Of a stretch of 64,000 bases of DNA, positions 36,201-44,793 are shown one piece after another; position 1 is the first letter of the stretch, and each line of letters begins with the position of its first letter. Where the stretch lies: NCBI GenBank assembly GCA_020631735.1, contig CM036160.1:117286680-117350679 (forward strand), read 5' to 3'. The notes below the pieces were generated by a model that made no database searches, was not told where the DNA came from, and was given only the letters and a program-made list of their open reading frames with translations. This stretch comes from Saccharum officinarum (taxonomy: Eukaryota > Streptophyta > Magnoliopsida > Poales > Poaceae). Position numbers and translations under genes: made by a program.

Positions 36201-39200
36201 AACCCATACATATTTACACATGTAAAAATCAAATATTCTACCAAATAATCTTATTGGAAGAAATCTAAATCCCACAACACTTCATATAATTACAATGTTA
36301 ATTAGTTTCATGTTGATTGTGATAGACGTAGTCCTTTAATTCACTTAATTATGGATTAAATGGTTGTTTAGCTCATTTAATCACATTTAATCTGATTTTG
36401 TTTAGACCGTTTAGACGGGATTGAACGGTTTAAACGGGTTTAAACGGCCCAACTGTTTAATTCACCCTTTAGGGCCTAAACAACACGGTTGACTTCTGTT
36501 TACGGTGTTTAAACGGACTAAACGGCCGTTTAGGCGAACAGTGGTTGTAGCTGTTTGCCAAGCTTGCAACCCGTACAATGAAGAGCAGCGTCACCAGAAA
36601 CAGGACCTAAAACACCACTACCAACAAGAGTGGAAAGTCTCGAGCCGGAGAGATGTCCGAAACAACGATGCCACTGAGCAAAAGTAGGAGTAGTGGAAGC
36701 AGCTGAAGCGGAAGCTGGAGAACTGGAGGACTGACTGGTCAGAGTGGGCGAAGGAAGACGCAGCCAGTCAAGCTCCCATAGGCGCTGAGAGTCATGACGC
36801 CTAGGCCCAATCCCCACCAGAAACCCCGTACGAAGATCCTGAACACAACAAGAGTCAGACTCAAGAATGATACGACAACCATGATCAGTAATTTGACCAG
36901 CAGACATTAATTGCATAGTGAGCTGAGGGACATGAGAGACAGTAGGAACATGAAAAGAGGACGTAGAGAGAACACCACGACCAACAACAGGAAGAGAGGT
37001 TCCATCAGCTGTCTGAACAATAGGAGGAGGATCACCCCAGCTGCTGCCCGCCCATGTGTACCTCCATGTGAAAGGCGAACTCGCCCCAATTTGTGCCATT
37101 GAAGATGACGGGGCAGCGAGGAACAGAGATGGCACCCGGCTTTCCAAGGGACGCCATGGAAGCAGCAACTGCCTGGAGGGAGAGCAGAGGAGCAGCACTT
37201 GGAGTGGGAGGGAGGGAGAGCAGAGGAGCAGCACCTGGGGTGCCTCGGCAGGGAGGCGCGGGCCGCAGGCGCGAAGTGCAGGCAGCCGCGCAGGGAGGGG
37301 CGTGCGGTCGCGCAGGGAGGTGGGGGCGGCCGCGGCGGCACGAGGCGCGTGCGAGGCGGCGCGGGCGGCGGCGCGAGGCTCGTGCGAGGCGGCGCGAGGC
37401 GCGAGCGAGACGGCGCGGGCGGCTGCGTGAGTGGAGATGACTTCGCCGGCTGGCGGTGGCGGCTCGCCGGTGGCACGCCGGTGATGGCGGGATAATGAAC
37501 CCTAAACCTAGGCTCTGACGCTCTGTTACCATGTTACAAATGACCGACTCATCTATTACCATGCCCAAAGGGGCAGATATGGTGATGTACAAAGTGCAGA
37601 TAGCACCCTACACTAGTGAGTAATTACAAGAGGTGCATATACATCTAACACATATGTGCACCAATATACTATTGTGCACTTGATACTTCCTCTATATGAA
37701 CTGGAAACAAAGATCAAAAGAATATATTCAGAACTAGAAAGCCAATCACACAAGGGAGAAGTAATAAGACATTAACCATATTTTGTAAAACAGCGGTCTT
37801 CACTAATACTAGCGCAACAAAGTACAAATCTATGATTTGAAAGTTATTTTCTCAATAATAAATCCATTTAATTTACACTTAAAGAACCAAAAGCATTCCA
37901 GATTTGAACTTATGTTAGGCTGTTAGCAGCTAGCTTAGCTTCGGATTGAATATCACATCTTTCGACCCAAAAAGCTAAAACATACATAACTCATTAAAAT
38001 ATGTTCAAATGCTAGCTTATCCAGAAGTTCCTGAAAATCCCAAAGACAAGTCAGTAAGTCAAACTTAAGAAAAAAAAATCAACTTAGATAGATCAAGCAA
38101 CCACTAGGTATCAGACATCTGATGGTCTTGTCTTTGATAGTTCACAGGGGATGTTATGTGGGCTACAGCATTTCAATCAACTCATGAAAACAAATTTCAT
38201 TATTTTTCACATTATGCACACAGAAGGTAAGGTTGAAATAATTAAAGTTAAAGGTTACAGGCTTGATGACCAGGTTGCTAACGAATTTTATATTATAACT
38301 GAAAAGCGTATAGTCCTTAGAGTTCAGCCTGAATCAAGAGCAAGCAAAGAACTTGGGAGGGTTACGATACAGAATGTGTGATTAAACAATATCTGTACTT
38401 CATAATTATTCAGGACTACATTAATTTGTACAGCAAGTGTGATAAAAACCAGCTTTCACATCAAGAAAAGGAAAGATGTCTCATACCAATATGAATATCT
38501 TTTGGCATAAATGAAGGATCCCAGCGTTCCAATTCCTCTGCCCAAGAATAACGCAATACGGCTGGACATACTATTAATATAGAGCCCTCATCCTTGAAAC
38601 AGCATGCTATTGCAATCGCCTGCATTAAAATGCATGAGAATATGCTCACTCACTCCCTTAATATAGGCAAATTGGTAAGCCTATTCATATAATCTAAAAC
38701 CAAGTCATCAAATCTGAAATGAATAACAAAGAACAAATAGGCAGGTCTATTCATATCATTTAACAAGAAAGTCATAAATCTAAATAAAATAAATCATTGT
38801 TGAATTAATAGTGCTGCAAACTTTTCATATTGATGTACTCCATAATAACTTTCCAGATTGTAGAATTTTATTGCTTGTAGAAAGGTAAAACAATAATATT
38901 CTACACATACACCACAAGAATATCCCAAAGTACTCATACACAAAACAGCAAGGATTGCACTATGAAAGAATTCATGCTATATGCCCACCTGGAGAGTCTT
39001 GCCAAGCCCCATCTCATCTGCAATTAGGCAGCGTCCACGCCTTCGAAGCCCAAACATCACTCCTTCAAGTTGGAAGGGTAAAAGGGCATCTTTTATTTGC
39101 TGTGGCAGCTTCTTGAGAAGCTCATCTACTTCTTCATCAGAAGCCCACTTTTGGCCAGGACCAGGATACCTAGGTATATCCTGAATAATTCTCTTTGTGC

Positions 39201-40726
39201 TAGAAGGTATTTCTTGCACAGAAGTTCCAGGTAATTTCTTAAGGCATTTCAACACCACATCATAGTCCACAAGCTTAAACACAGGGCGAAGATGAGCACT
39301 TTGACTTAGCGACTGTGTTGCAGAGTATTGTACAACCTAGCAGTGCCAACATTGAATGAGTTCCAGTTCCATAACAAAATCCTTACCAAGAACATCCAAA
39401 CAGATGGAGCCAAAGAAAAGCACAACGTTAAAGGGAAAATGAGTTCCAGGTCTATACCAAAATCCTTATCAAGATTCGAAATAGATGGAACCAAAGAAAA
39501 ACCATTTATCAATCCTTCAAAAAAAAACTATTTATCAAGAAAAGCTCGCCGATGTCCTCGAATTTGAAAAACTGGTGTCAAGAAACACGAAAATCACCAA
39601 AATCTCGCAAACAAACGCATAATGGTATCCAAGAAAACACCAAATTTCGGGAGTAGCTCATGAACTGTACATTCTGATCAAAGCAGAAACTGGGATAACG
39701 TCTATTCCTCAAAGGCAAGAACCGATGCAAACCGTACCGAAGCCGCAGCGAGGCAGTCCTGGACGGCGCCGAGGCACTCAGCCTCCCCGGGGTAGGCCCT
39801 GCCTTCCACCGGCCCCACCGCCACCAAGAACTCGTCGGGGCCGCATACCTCCAGTCAGGGGCGGGCCCAGGACTAGGGCCAGTAGGGCCATGGCCCTTGT
39901 CGTGGCTCAGATTTTTTTAGAGCAAGTCTTCACTTTTGGCCCAACAGTGAAGCCCAGTAAAGAGGAGACTAGGGCAGACCACAAGCAACGATAAAGGATG
40001 CATACATCATGGCCCAGAACCAGAATAGAGGTGATCTGAAAGCTTGGGCTCAGGGATAGCCTTGAGCGGCTCCCTGCGTGTCACATCTATCCCGTACTTC
40101 TCCATGCTCAGGCCCAAGGTCATGGGCAGGGCACAGGCAGGGGAATCGCTCGGCACCCACGCAGCCACGCCATCACGCGCTGTTCGACTGGCTGCTCGCG
40201 ACTCTTCCGCCTTCCGCGCCTCCCGTTCGTATCACGCGCCGGCGCCGACGTTCCTGCCTGCCTCCTCCTCCTGCTCCACCCCGCGGCGGCGCGGCCCTTG
40301 ATTGCCGGCGCCCGGCGGCCGCCGTCGCCCTCGCAGGCAGGCAGGGCCGAGCCTCGCCCCTCGCCCCTCGGCTGCCGCCAGGATTTGGCCCTAGTCTTGG
40401 CAAAATCCTGGGCCCGCCACTGCCTCCAGTACAACCTGGAACCCCACCGGCGGCTGAGGCGGCGGCGGTGGGGAAGGACGCGGGGGCAGCGGCGCAAACG
40501 GAGGCTGGGGCGCGGGCGGGGCGATTCTTGGGCATTTGGCGAGCCTCCACTCGGCGGCGGCAGTGTCGTAGGCAGGGAATGTGGGGGCGCCGGAGGCGGG
40601 AAAGGCGGTGGCAGGCTCGGCCGCGGCTGCGGCCTCTGCGAGGCGCTTGCGCTTCTCGAGGGCGGCAAGGCGGTTGGCCTCGGAGCGACGCCGCTGCTCC
40701 TCCGTGATCTCCATGGGGGACTCCAT
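12222..40726 (-). CDS. ZRANB3: ZRANB3-like SNF2 helicase with HNH endonuclease, 25 exons, interrupted
   Basis: Plant counterpart of ZRANB3, the DNA-annealing helicase and structure-specific endonuclease that acts in the nucleus on stalled replication forks. Reading from 40726 downwards, exons are 40726-39738 (contains the hAT insert), 39336-38989, 38619-38487, 32948-32776, 26631-26558, 25992-25957, 25854-25764, 25393-25334, 24835-24634, 24477-24281, 23941-23840, 23707-23597, 23144-23079, 22998-22899, 22598-22511, 22431-22307, 22192-22061, 21981-21889, 21051-20743, 13924-13740, 13643-13541, 13393-13248, 13092-13013, 12888-12746 and 12335-12222. All junctions are GT-AG with matching phases. With the hAT and one extra base removed, the coding length is 3624 nt (1207 aa). 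The N-terminus is [19 protein letters not shown]. As written, the frame is broken twice: a stop at 40391-40393 inside the hAT, and T8 instead of T7 at 22920-22927. It is either a recent pseudogene, a gene with a new spliced intron, or partly an assembly artefact. Confidence 0.9.
12746..13924 (-). other. ZRANB3: C-terminal zinc-binding and HNH nuclease module of the ZRANB3-like gene
   Basis: Exons 20-24 encode a module like that of animal ZRANB3. A cysteine cluster [10 protein letters not shown] and FCGLACF comes first. Next are the conserved [20 protein letters not shown] and the HNH core [28 protein letters not shown]. The catalytic histidine of DHI and the zinc-ligand cysteines are intact. 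I see no classical RanBP2-type zinc finger upstream, the domain that gave the animal protein its name. A short acidic tail (exon 25) ends at TAG 12222-12224. Confidence 0.85.
14118..14233 (+). repeat. 5' LTR of copia element 1
   Basis: 116 bp, starting TGTTGGAATGTG and ending CTCTAGCA. It matches the right LTR except for a 9-bp duplication (around CCCATGTGG). This is unusually short for a plant copia LTR. Confidence 0.95.
14234..14246 (+). promoter_or_regulatory. primer binding site of copia element 1
   Basis: TGGTATCAGCAGC begins directly after the LTR end and is complementary to the 3' end of initiator methionine tRNA, the usual primer of plant copia elements. Confidence 0.8.
14335..19565 (+). 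pseudogene. gag-pol polyprotein of copia element 1 (stops and frameshifts)
   Basis: A proline/alanine-rich N-terminus is followed by gag (about 14900-15750, ending near [14 protein letters not shown]). Protease has DSGATYH at about 16230. The pre-integrase segment contains WHRRLSHPG and CHACQLG. Integrase has [16 protein letters not shown] and QNGKAERM. Reverse transcriptase runs from about 18100 ([21 protein letters not shown] at 18620) and RNase H from about 19090 to 19565. In-frame stops lie at 15234, 15501, 16973, 17552 and 19121, with frame changes in the 14.7 kb region, at about 16.1 kb and near 19430. It is therefore not autonomous as read. Confidence 0.88.
19653..19759 (+). repeat. 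3' LTR of copia element 1
   Basis: 107 bp, same ends as the left LTR, preceded by the polypurine tract GCGGGGGGG. It is followed by the target duplication GTAAT. Confidence 0.95.
19765..19840. repeat. perfect 27-bp inverted repeat (hairpin) beside copia element 1
   Basis: The left arm at 19765-19791 (starting AATTCAGTTTGAAATTC) and the right arm at 19814-19840 are exact reverse complements, separated by a 22-base loop. The hairpin begins immediately after the target duplication of copia element 1, in an intron of the ZRANB3-like gene. It could be the core of an old MITE or a small-RNA precursor. Confidence 0.85.
19887..20053. mobile_element. hAT-type MITE
   Basis: The start CAGTGGCAGAGCCA and inverted end CAGTAGCAGAGCCAGACGC are flanked by 8-bp near-identical duplications (ATTAGTAC at 19879-19886, ACTAGTAC at 20054-20061). 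The 8-bp duplication and CAG terminus identify hAT. It is 167 bp, in intron 19 of the ZRANB3-like gene. Confidence 0.8.
21121..21172 (+). mobile_element. 5'-truncated SINE (Au-like 3' end)
   Basis: A short segment reads ACCCCAACTTGCTTGGGAC and ends in GTT repeats, the 3' end typical of the Au SINE family of grasses. It is flanked by a 15-bp perfect direct duplication (TCAACTATGAAACTG at 21106-21120 and 21173-21187). This is the hallmark of LINE-mediated retroposition with 5' truncation. Confidence 0.75.
23190..23430. mobile_element. Stowaway MITE in ZRANB3-like intron 12
   Basis: The start CTCCCTCCGTTCCAAAT and inverted end CTCCCTCTGTTCCAAAG are flanked by TA on both sides (23188-23189 and 23431-23432). 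It is 241 bp and lies between exons 23144 and 23597. Confidence 0.9.
26940..27324 (+). repeat. 5' LTR of copia element 2
   Basis: 385 bp, TGATGGATAAG to GACTAACA. Its central part (about 27018-27150) is built from short direct repeats of AGGACAGCATCTTAGACTAG and shortened variants, a typical U3 enhancer-like array. A TATAAG motif lies near 27170. Confidence 0.95.
27473..32320 (+). pseudogene. gag-pol polyprotein of copia element 2 (two stop codons, frame otherwise open)
   Basis: A single frame runs 27473-32320 and is broken only by TAG at 29585 and TGA at 31076. In order: an alanine-rich N-terminus; gag (around 28050-28700); the CCHC knuckle [14 protein letters not shown] (28810); protease with DTGATHHM (29047); and pre-integrase WHERFGHLN. 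Integrase has [24 protein letters not shown] and NGVVERRNQ. Reverse transcriptase has [24 protein letters not shown] and YVDDLVITG, and RNase H has YSDSDHAGD. Both stops fit single transitions (glutamine CAG to TAG, tryptophan TGG to TGA). It ends [10 protein letters not shown] just before the polypurine tract. Confidence 0.92.
32329..32713 (+). repeat. 3' LTR of copia element 2
   Basis: 385 bp, identical in length to the 5' LTR, with three substitutions (in the GGACAACAC, GTAACCCC and TTGCCACAA contexts). It is followed by the target duplication GTATG. Confidence 0.95.
33213..33331 (-). repeat. 3' LTR of copia element 3
   Basis: 119 bp, identical to the copy at 37532-37650, and bounded by TGTTACAA and TCTAACA as written on the plus strand. 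Confidence 0.95.
33340..37500 (-). pseudogene. gag-pol remnant of copia element 3 (internally deleted, hAT-disrupted)
   Basis: Read on the minus strand. A gag start ([16 protein letters not shown], about 37060) passes directly into protease-downstream sequence ([14 protein letters not shown]), so most of gag and the protease active site are deleted. Pre-integrase [13 protein letters not shown] and [10 protein letters not shown] lead to the hAT insert at 36543. Beyond it, integrase continues with IDDYSRFTW and NGVAERKHR. Reverse transcriptase ([33 protein letters not shown] near 34290) and RNase H (YSDATWASD near 33780) follow. Frameshifts lie near 35960 and near 33940. Confidence 0.88.
36042..36543. 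mobile_element. hAT-type MITE nested in copia element 3
   Basis: The ends CAATGTTTTCCTAAAC and (inverted) CACTGTTCGCCTAAAC are flanked by a perfect 8-bp duplication GTTGTAGC (36034-36041 and 36544-36551). The sub-terminal regions are packed with TTTAAACGG/CCGTTTAAAC motifs in both orientations, the middle is AT-rich, and it is noncoding. Removing it and one duplication rejoins the integrase reading frame. Confidence 0.92.
37532..37650 (-). repeat. 5' LTR of copia element 3
   Basis: 119 bp, identical to 33213-33331. The adjacent primer site is complementary to initiator Met tRNA with one mismatch. Confidence 0.95.
39356..39521. repeat. imperfect 84-bp tandem duplication in ZRANB3-like intron 1
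   Basis: ATGAGTTCCAG...AAAATCCTTA...GATGGAGCCAAAGAAAA occurs at 39356 and again, diverged, at 39440. It is intronic and old, judging by its substitutions. Confidence 0.65.
39856..40422. mobile_element. hAT element inserted in coding exon 1 of the ZRANB3-like gene
   Basis: The ends CAGGGGCGGGCCCAGGA and (inverted) CAGTGGCGGGCCCAGGA have a perfect 8-bp target duplication CCTCCAGT at 39848-39855 and 40423-40430. It is 567 bp and GC-rich with no transposase, so it is non-autonomous. The flanking host pieces (39738-39855 and 40431-40726) add to 414 nt, exactly 138 codons, which proves that the insertion split a formerly continuous coding exon. Confidence 0.93.
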
Positions 40727-42704
40727 GGGTTACGCCAACGTCCACACTGTCGTGGGCTCGTGGCGATTGCCAGTTGAAACTTGAAAGCGTTTGGGTTCGG
40801 CGTTCGGGAAGGGAAGGAAATGAGGAGCGGGCGGGCGGTTGGGACGACGGGAAGGGAGCGGAGAAAAGAAGAGGTGGCTGAGCCCATTTAGCAGGTTATG
40901 TTCGTCTGGACCCATTTTGTACGTAGGTTGGGCCAAAGCCCATTTTGTGGACATGTTTTGAACTGTGCTATCTCAATTATTCTTTCATTATCCATTTCTG
41001 AAGCAGGTCTGCAGGTGAAATGATGCCGTGGCGACATTAATCTGACGGCATAACAGACGGTGACAAAACAAGTACTTGTATGACTAGAATCAGACCACGC
41101 ACACCAGAATCAGCAATCAGCAAAATAACGGCACAGTAAGGACAACAGCACATGAATATCATGAGCACAAATTTAACATCACAAGTCTCGCTAAATAGAA
41201 CATCTCACTACACATGATGCGAACATGTCTATAAACAGGCAAGCGGGTAGCGTCCAGTGTCTTGATTCCAGTTACAAAAACAAGTAATGACATATATCAA
41301 TAAATAAAGGAGAGACAATATAAATAGCTCTTCTTCTTCTTTTTTCCAATCTGATGCAAGGCATCTCCTGAAGAACACAGCTGCAGTCCGATGCAGAGCC
41401 CATCACAGATTCTTGTCGTGCAACAGTTTGCTGAACCAATGTCATCCCACTCTCTGCTAGTCACAACCAAGATTCAGTACCATTTCACAAGCCCTGGGCT
41501 TCAATCTTCCAAACCTGTCAACAAAAGGTGAGTCGATTCAGAACACATGTTTGTTTCACTTTACCAGAACAAGAATTTCCGTTTGGACTTGCCTTTTACC
41601 CTACATACACTACATTGCATTTTTGTCTATTAATAGTAAATACTAGATCACAGCTCTGACACCCTTTAATTTGGGAGAGTCTGCTACCTTACTTAAACTG
41701 CCGTACTTGTCGCCAAATGCTGTTAACTTGTTATGGTCTAAGTAGATAAAGCAACGAAAACTTGCAAATCACAAATAAAACAGGATATCAGCAATCCAGG
41801 TTTTCCTCATAATTTTTTCACAAAATAAAATAAGAGAACAAACTGGCCGGACAATATGGCTCTTCTGAAAATTAACCAGTACATCTAGATTTATATTAAG
41901 GAATGCTTGTCATGTGGATATTTGATTAAAGAGAATCTGAAAGACCTCCATTATATCATCAATATAGATTGACTGCTCTCATAATTTTCAAGTACCAGAA
42001 GTGAGAATTGGAATGGTGAATTTTATTTTGGGTGTTCATAAGCACTCTAACTGCCTCCCAAAACTTGTGTGCTGCCACTTCTAAAATGAAGATAGTTATC
42101 ACTGATTGTGACTTGATGAAACATACAAATATCAAGTAGTATATATATAAACTTTAAAGTAGGGCCAAACAGAAGGGTGCCAGAAACAGACAAGGACTGC
42201 GTTAAAAATTTGGGATTCTAAGAATCGATTCAATAATTCTGATGCCATTACAAAATAAGCATAGAAGCCCTTGAGAATAGTTTTGCTAGTAATGTTTCCT
42301 TTTTAAATGTCAAAAATTCCTAAAGTAAAATCTAAAATAAGCATTAGGTGATATGATATCCCAACAAGCTTATGCTAAGTTCCTTGGGAGTTACAGCTTA
42401 CAGGGAGACAATGTTGGTATATGATATGAAATATTGAGCAAGTTATGCATTAAATAAATAGGATTAAGCATTGAGTGTATGCAAACACAAACTAATATTG
42501 AACGGCAATCAGTCTATGTACATCCAGACATGTCTGCACATGAAACTTGATGTTTACAGAAAAGATTCAAGAAGAAATCTGCCATGGAAAAGGCATACCT
42601 GTGCTTCAGTGTATATATTTTAATACATCATATAAAGAATTCTATCTATTCTTCACAAATAATTCAACAGAAAATATATGATACCTGATTCATGCTCTTG
42701 ATGA
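40727..42704. other. ZRANB3-like promoter side and downstream region of the F-box gene
   Basis: 40727-40980 is the short upstream region of the ZRANB3-like gene. 41300-41514 may be a 3' UTR exon of the F-box gene: on the minus strand an acceptor TTGTTGACAG precedes 41514, and a donor GTATCA follows 42685, just after the F-box stop codon. The rest (41520-42680) is AT-rich and would be the 3' UTR intron. No ORF is supported. Confidence 0.4.
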
Positions 42705-43450
42705 TTACTCATCTGCTGCCTCCTCCGAATCCGAGAGTGGTAGCAGGGTACCAAGTCCAATAACATGTCCATTCAGGCATACAAAATACTCGACAGAATC
42801 ATCATAGGCACCCAGCCTAGCGGAAGCACTCCTTGGAATCATATTTTCCTGGAACATGTTCCATAGCTTGGCCTTACAATAAGGGCACAACTCCGTTGGA
42901 TGAAACCTAGCCCGCTTCTCAATCAACATCTTCTTTACCCTTGAAGTGGCGAATGACTTAAAGATGCCTCGGAAGAAACCCAAGTCGCCTTCTTCCCCCT
43001 GATCAAGATGCTCGCATGGATCTGACACATACAGGACGTCCGACTTGCATGGCAGAGGCAGGAAACTCCTGCCTGCAGTCCTAGAAAAGCGTGTCCTGAA
43101 CACAAAATGGCCTGGAACATGGATGTTATTAAACAGTCCCCCTTTGTGCAGCCATTGCAATAGATGAGCAGCTTTCCCAGCGCTTTCCAGTTCCCATCAA
43201 CAATGTGGCTGCCACCTGAATGCAAATCCAGCATCATCTTTGGAGCCCTTGCATTACAGAACTCCTTCCACAGCACCTGCTTGGCAACCTCGTCAAACCA
43301 CTTGCACACACATGACAATATAGCAATCAGCCTCGGGTTCCAGTTCATGTGGCGGAAGACGAGGTACAGAGCATCCTCACTGAGGTGGCCCTTGATGCAA
43401 ACGCAGCTCGCAGAGTGTGTGCAGCGGTGCTGCTTAAACACCAACACCAT
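42705..43450 (-). CDS. EID1-like (EDL) F-box protein, one-base frameshift
   Basis: Intronless coding region for a protein of the EID1/EDL family. These are SCF ubiquitin-ligase F-box adaptors that in Arabidopsis act in phytochrome A light signalling (EID1) and ABA responses (EDL3). The N-terminus MVLVFKQHRCTHSASC precedes an F-box-like region (LSEDALYLVFRHMNWNPRL). The family-typical WKALGKLLIYCNGCTKG follows. After the shift come GLFNNIHVPGHFV, DVLYVSDPCEHLDQGEEGD, CPYCKAKLW and the C-terminal LPLSDSEEA, with stop 42705-42707. The two halves lie in different frames: a run of five C (plus strand, 43138-43142) where six would keep one frame of 248 aa. It is either a sequencing or assembly indel or a recent inactivating mutation. 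Confidence 0.88.
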
Positions 43451-43799
43451 CTCCGGTAATCAAATCACTAGAGCAACGATGTCCACCTTCTCATGCCCCC
43501 TTCAATCCTGTTTTACAGAAGTGCCAAAGTTAAATTATTGGACAGTTGTCATTGACTGATTACCAGTGCTGGCAATCAAAGAAAATTCATAGGAATGGCA
43601 TAAGCGCAGGAAAAATCTTCCTTTGTCATTCATATAATAAATCTGAAAAACCAACATTTCACTATCACTTGTAGGTTGTAAAGCTCGAACCAACAGCACG
43701 AAATGCTTCCTAGGTGAACCCAATGTCGCCTAGGAAACCTAGAGGGGCAGACTGCATGTAATAGCTGCGTGCAGCAAGCAACTACGGTCAATCAGCAGA

Positions 43800-44600
43800 G
43801 CAGGCAGTGCAGGCGCTCGCTTGCTCAGCGTGCGGGGTTCACCCGGCCCGCGTGGATCGGGAGCTCCTCGACAAGTTATACCCAGGTGCGACTCTTCGCG
43901 AGCGGCGCGGTGTAAGCGCTAGCACCTGTCATCTCAGCATTCTCCACTCGAAGACAGGAGGAGACCGGGCTCGCGTCCAAGCGAGCACACGGCGACGGTG
44001 ACGCCATTGAACACGCGTTGCGCATCCATCCGACCATCCCCGCGGGAGATACAGAGCGACGGCGAACCGAGGCTTACCTGGCGCGTCGCCGCGGGGCTGG
44101 CCGAGGCCGGCGCGAGGGGAACGATTCGCCGTCTCCGTCGCCTGCGCGCGGCCCCTTGTCCGGTCGCCGGCGTGGAGAGCGGGACCGAGACGGGACGGGA
44201 AGGACGGGAGGGGGGATCGGAATCATCGGGCCGGATCGAGCCGCACCAGATAGGCACAAGACGGATGCGTGCGCCGCGCCCGCGCTCGCGAGGGGGCCAG
44301 GGGCAGAACCGACCATCCACGCGGGGGGCGTGACGGGGGCACGGTCCAGCTGTCCGAGGCGCGATGCGGCCTGCGAGGACGGGACGGCGGAAGCGACCGG
44401 GCGGGGCGCGGGGTTACGGAAACGCCCCTGGGCCAGTCGGCGTCCGGCTAGGTGCGGTGAGGCCGACACCAGCGGGGCGCGGCCGGCAGGGGCATTTCGG
44501 GGAAGTCCGAGTTGGACGGGGGGATCGTACGGCGTGAGCGTGGACCGCAGGATCCGTAGGATATTTTCGGGGGCGCTCAAGAGAGGAACGTGTAGAGAAA
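43800..44600. other. GC-rich island, probable promoter/leader of the F-box gene
   Basis: Very GC- and CpG-rich sequence beginning about 350 bases upstream of the minus-strand F-box start codon. Long open frames in several frames (for example 44018-44725 plus, 44074-44739 minus) encode low-complexity Arg/Gly/Ala/Pro with no recognisable domain and are explained by composition. I take it as promoter and 5' leader. Confidence 0.45.
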
Positions 44601-44793
44601 ACGGGAATGGGGTTGAAAATGACTGTGCGTTTGTGAGGAAAAATGAGAAAAACGTCTTTTGGCGTGGACTGAGATGGTCATATATCGCTCTCTCGTGTTT
44701 CATGTTTCCCCTACGAGTTAATTGATGTATTTTCTTCACCTTGGATATTCATATTCTTTTTCATCACACACACTGATATGCAACTACTGAGTA

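Larger units (their letters stand above)
33213..37650 (-). mobile_element. Ty1/copia LTR retrotransposon, element 3 (in ZRANB3-like intron 3)
   Basis: Minus-strand element of 4438 bp. The LTRs (119 bp each, 33213-33331 and 37532-37650) are identical base for base, and the TSD is CATAT (33208-33212 and 37651-37655). The primer site lies inside 37532 (reverse complement of CGCTCTGTTACCA) and the polypurine tract (GAGGGGGG) beside 33331. It is in the same orientation as the host gene. Most of gag and the protease core are missing, and a hAT MITE (36042-36543) is nested in it. Confidence 0.95.
23079..39336 (-). other. ZRANB3: SNF2 ATPase core of the ZRANB3-like gene (exons 2-13)
   Basis: Helicase motifs appear in the expected order across exons. 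Motif I (Walker A) DEMGLGKT is at the end of exon 2, near 39000. Motif Ia is [14 protein letters not shown] in exon 3, motif II DESH in exon 4 near 32810, and motif [13 protein letters not shown] spans exons 5-6. A PPKRRQ segment lies in exon 9. Motif IV is [15 protein letters not shown] in exon 10, RIDGST is in exon 11, motif [14 protein letters not shown] in exon 12, and motif [12 protein letters not shown] in exon 13. Every catalytic residue expected of the SMARCAL1/ZRANB3 branch is present. Two copia elements lie in introns 3 and 4 of this segment. Confidence 0.9.

Noticed and set aside
40078..40777. Plus-strand open frames of 159-209 codons
   Set aside because: Antisense to exon 1 of the ZRANB3-like gene and to the GC-rich hAT element inside it.
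44018..44725. 235-codon plus-strand open frame in the GC-rich island (and an overlapping minus-strand frame)
   Set aside because: Arg/Gly/Ala/Pro low complexity with no domain, and open frames in several registers at once, as expected from high GC. It lies in the probable promoter of the F-box gene.
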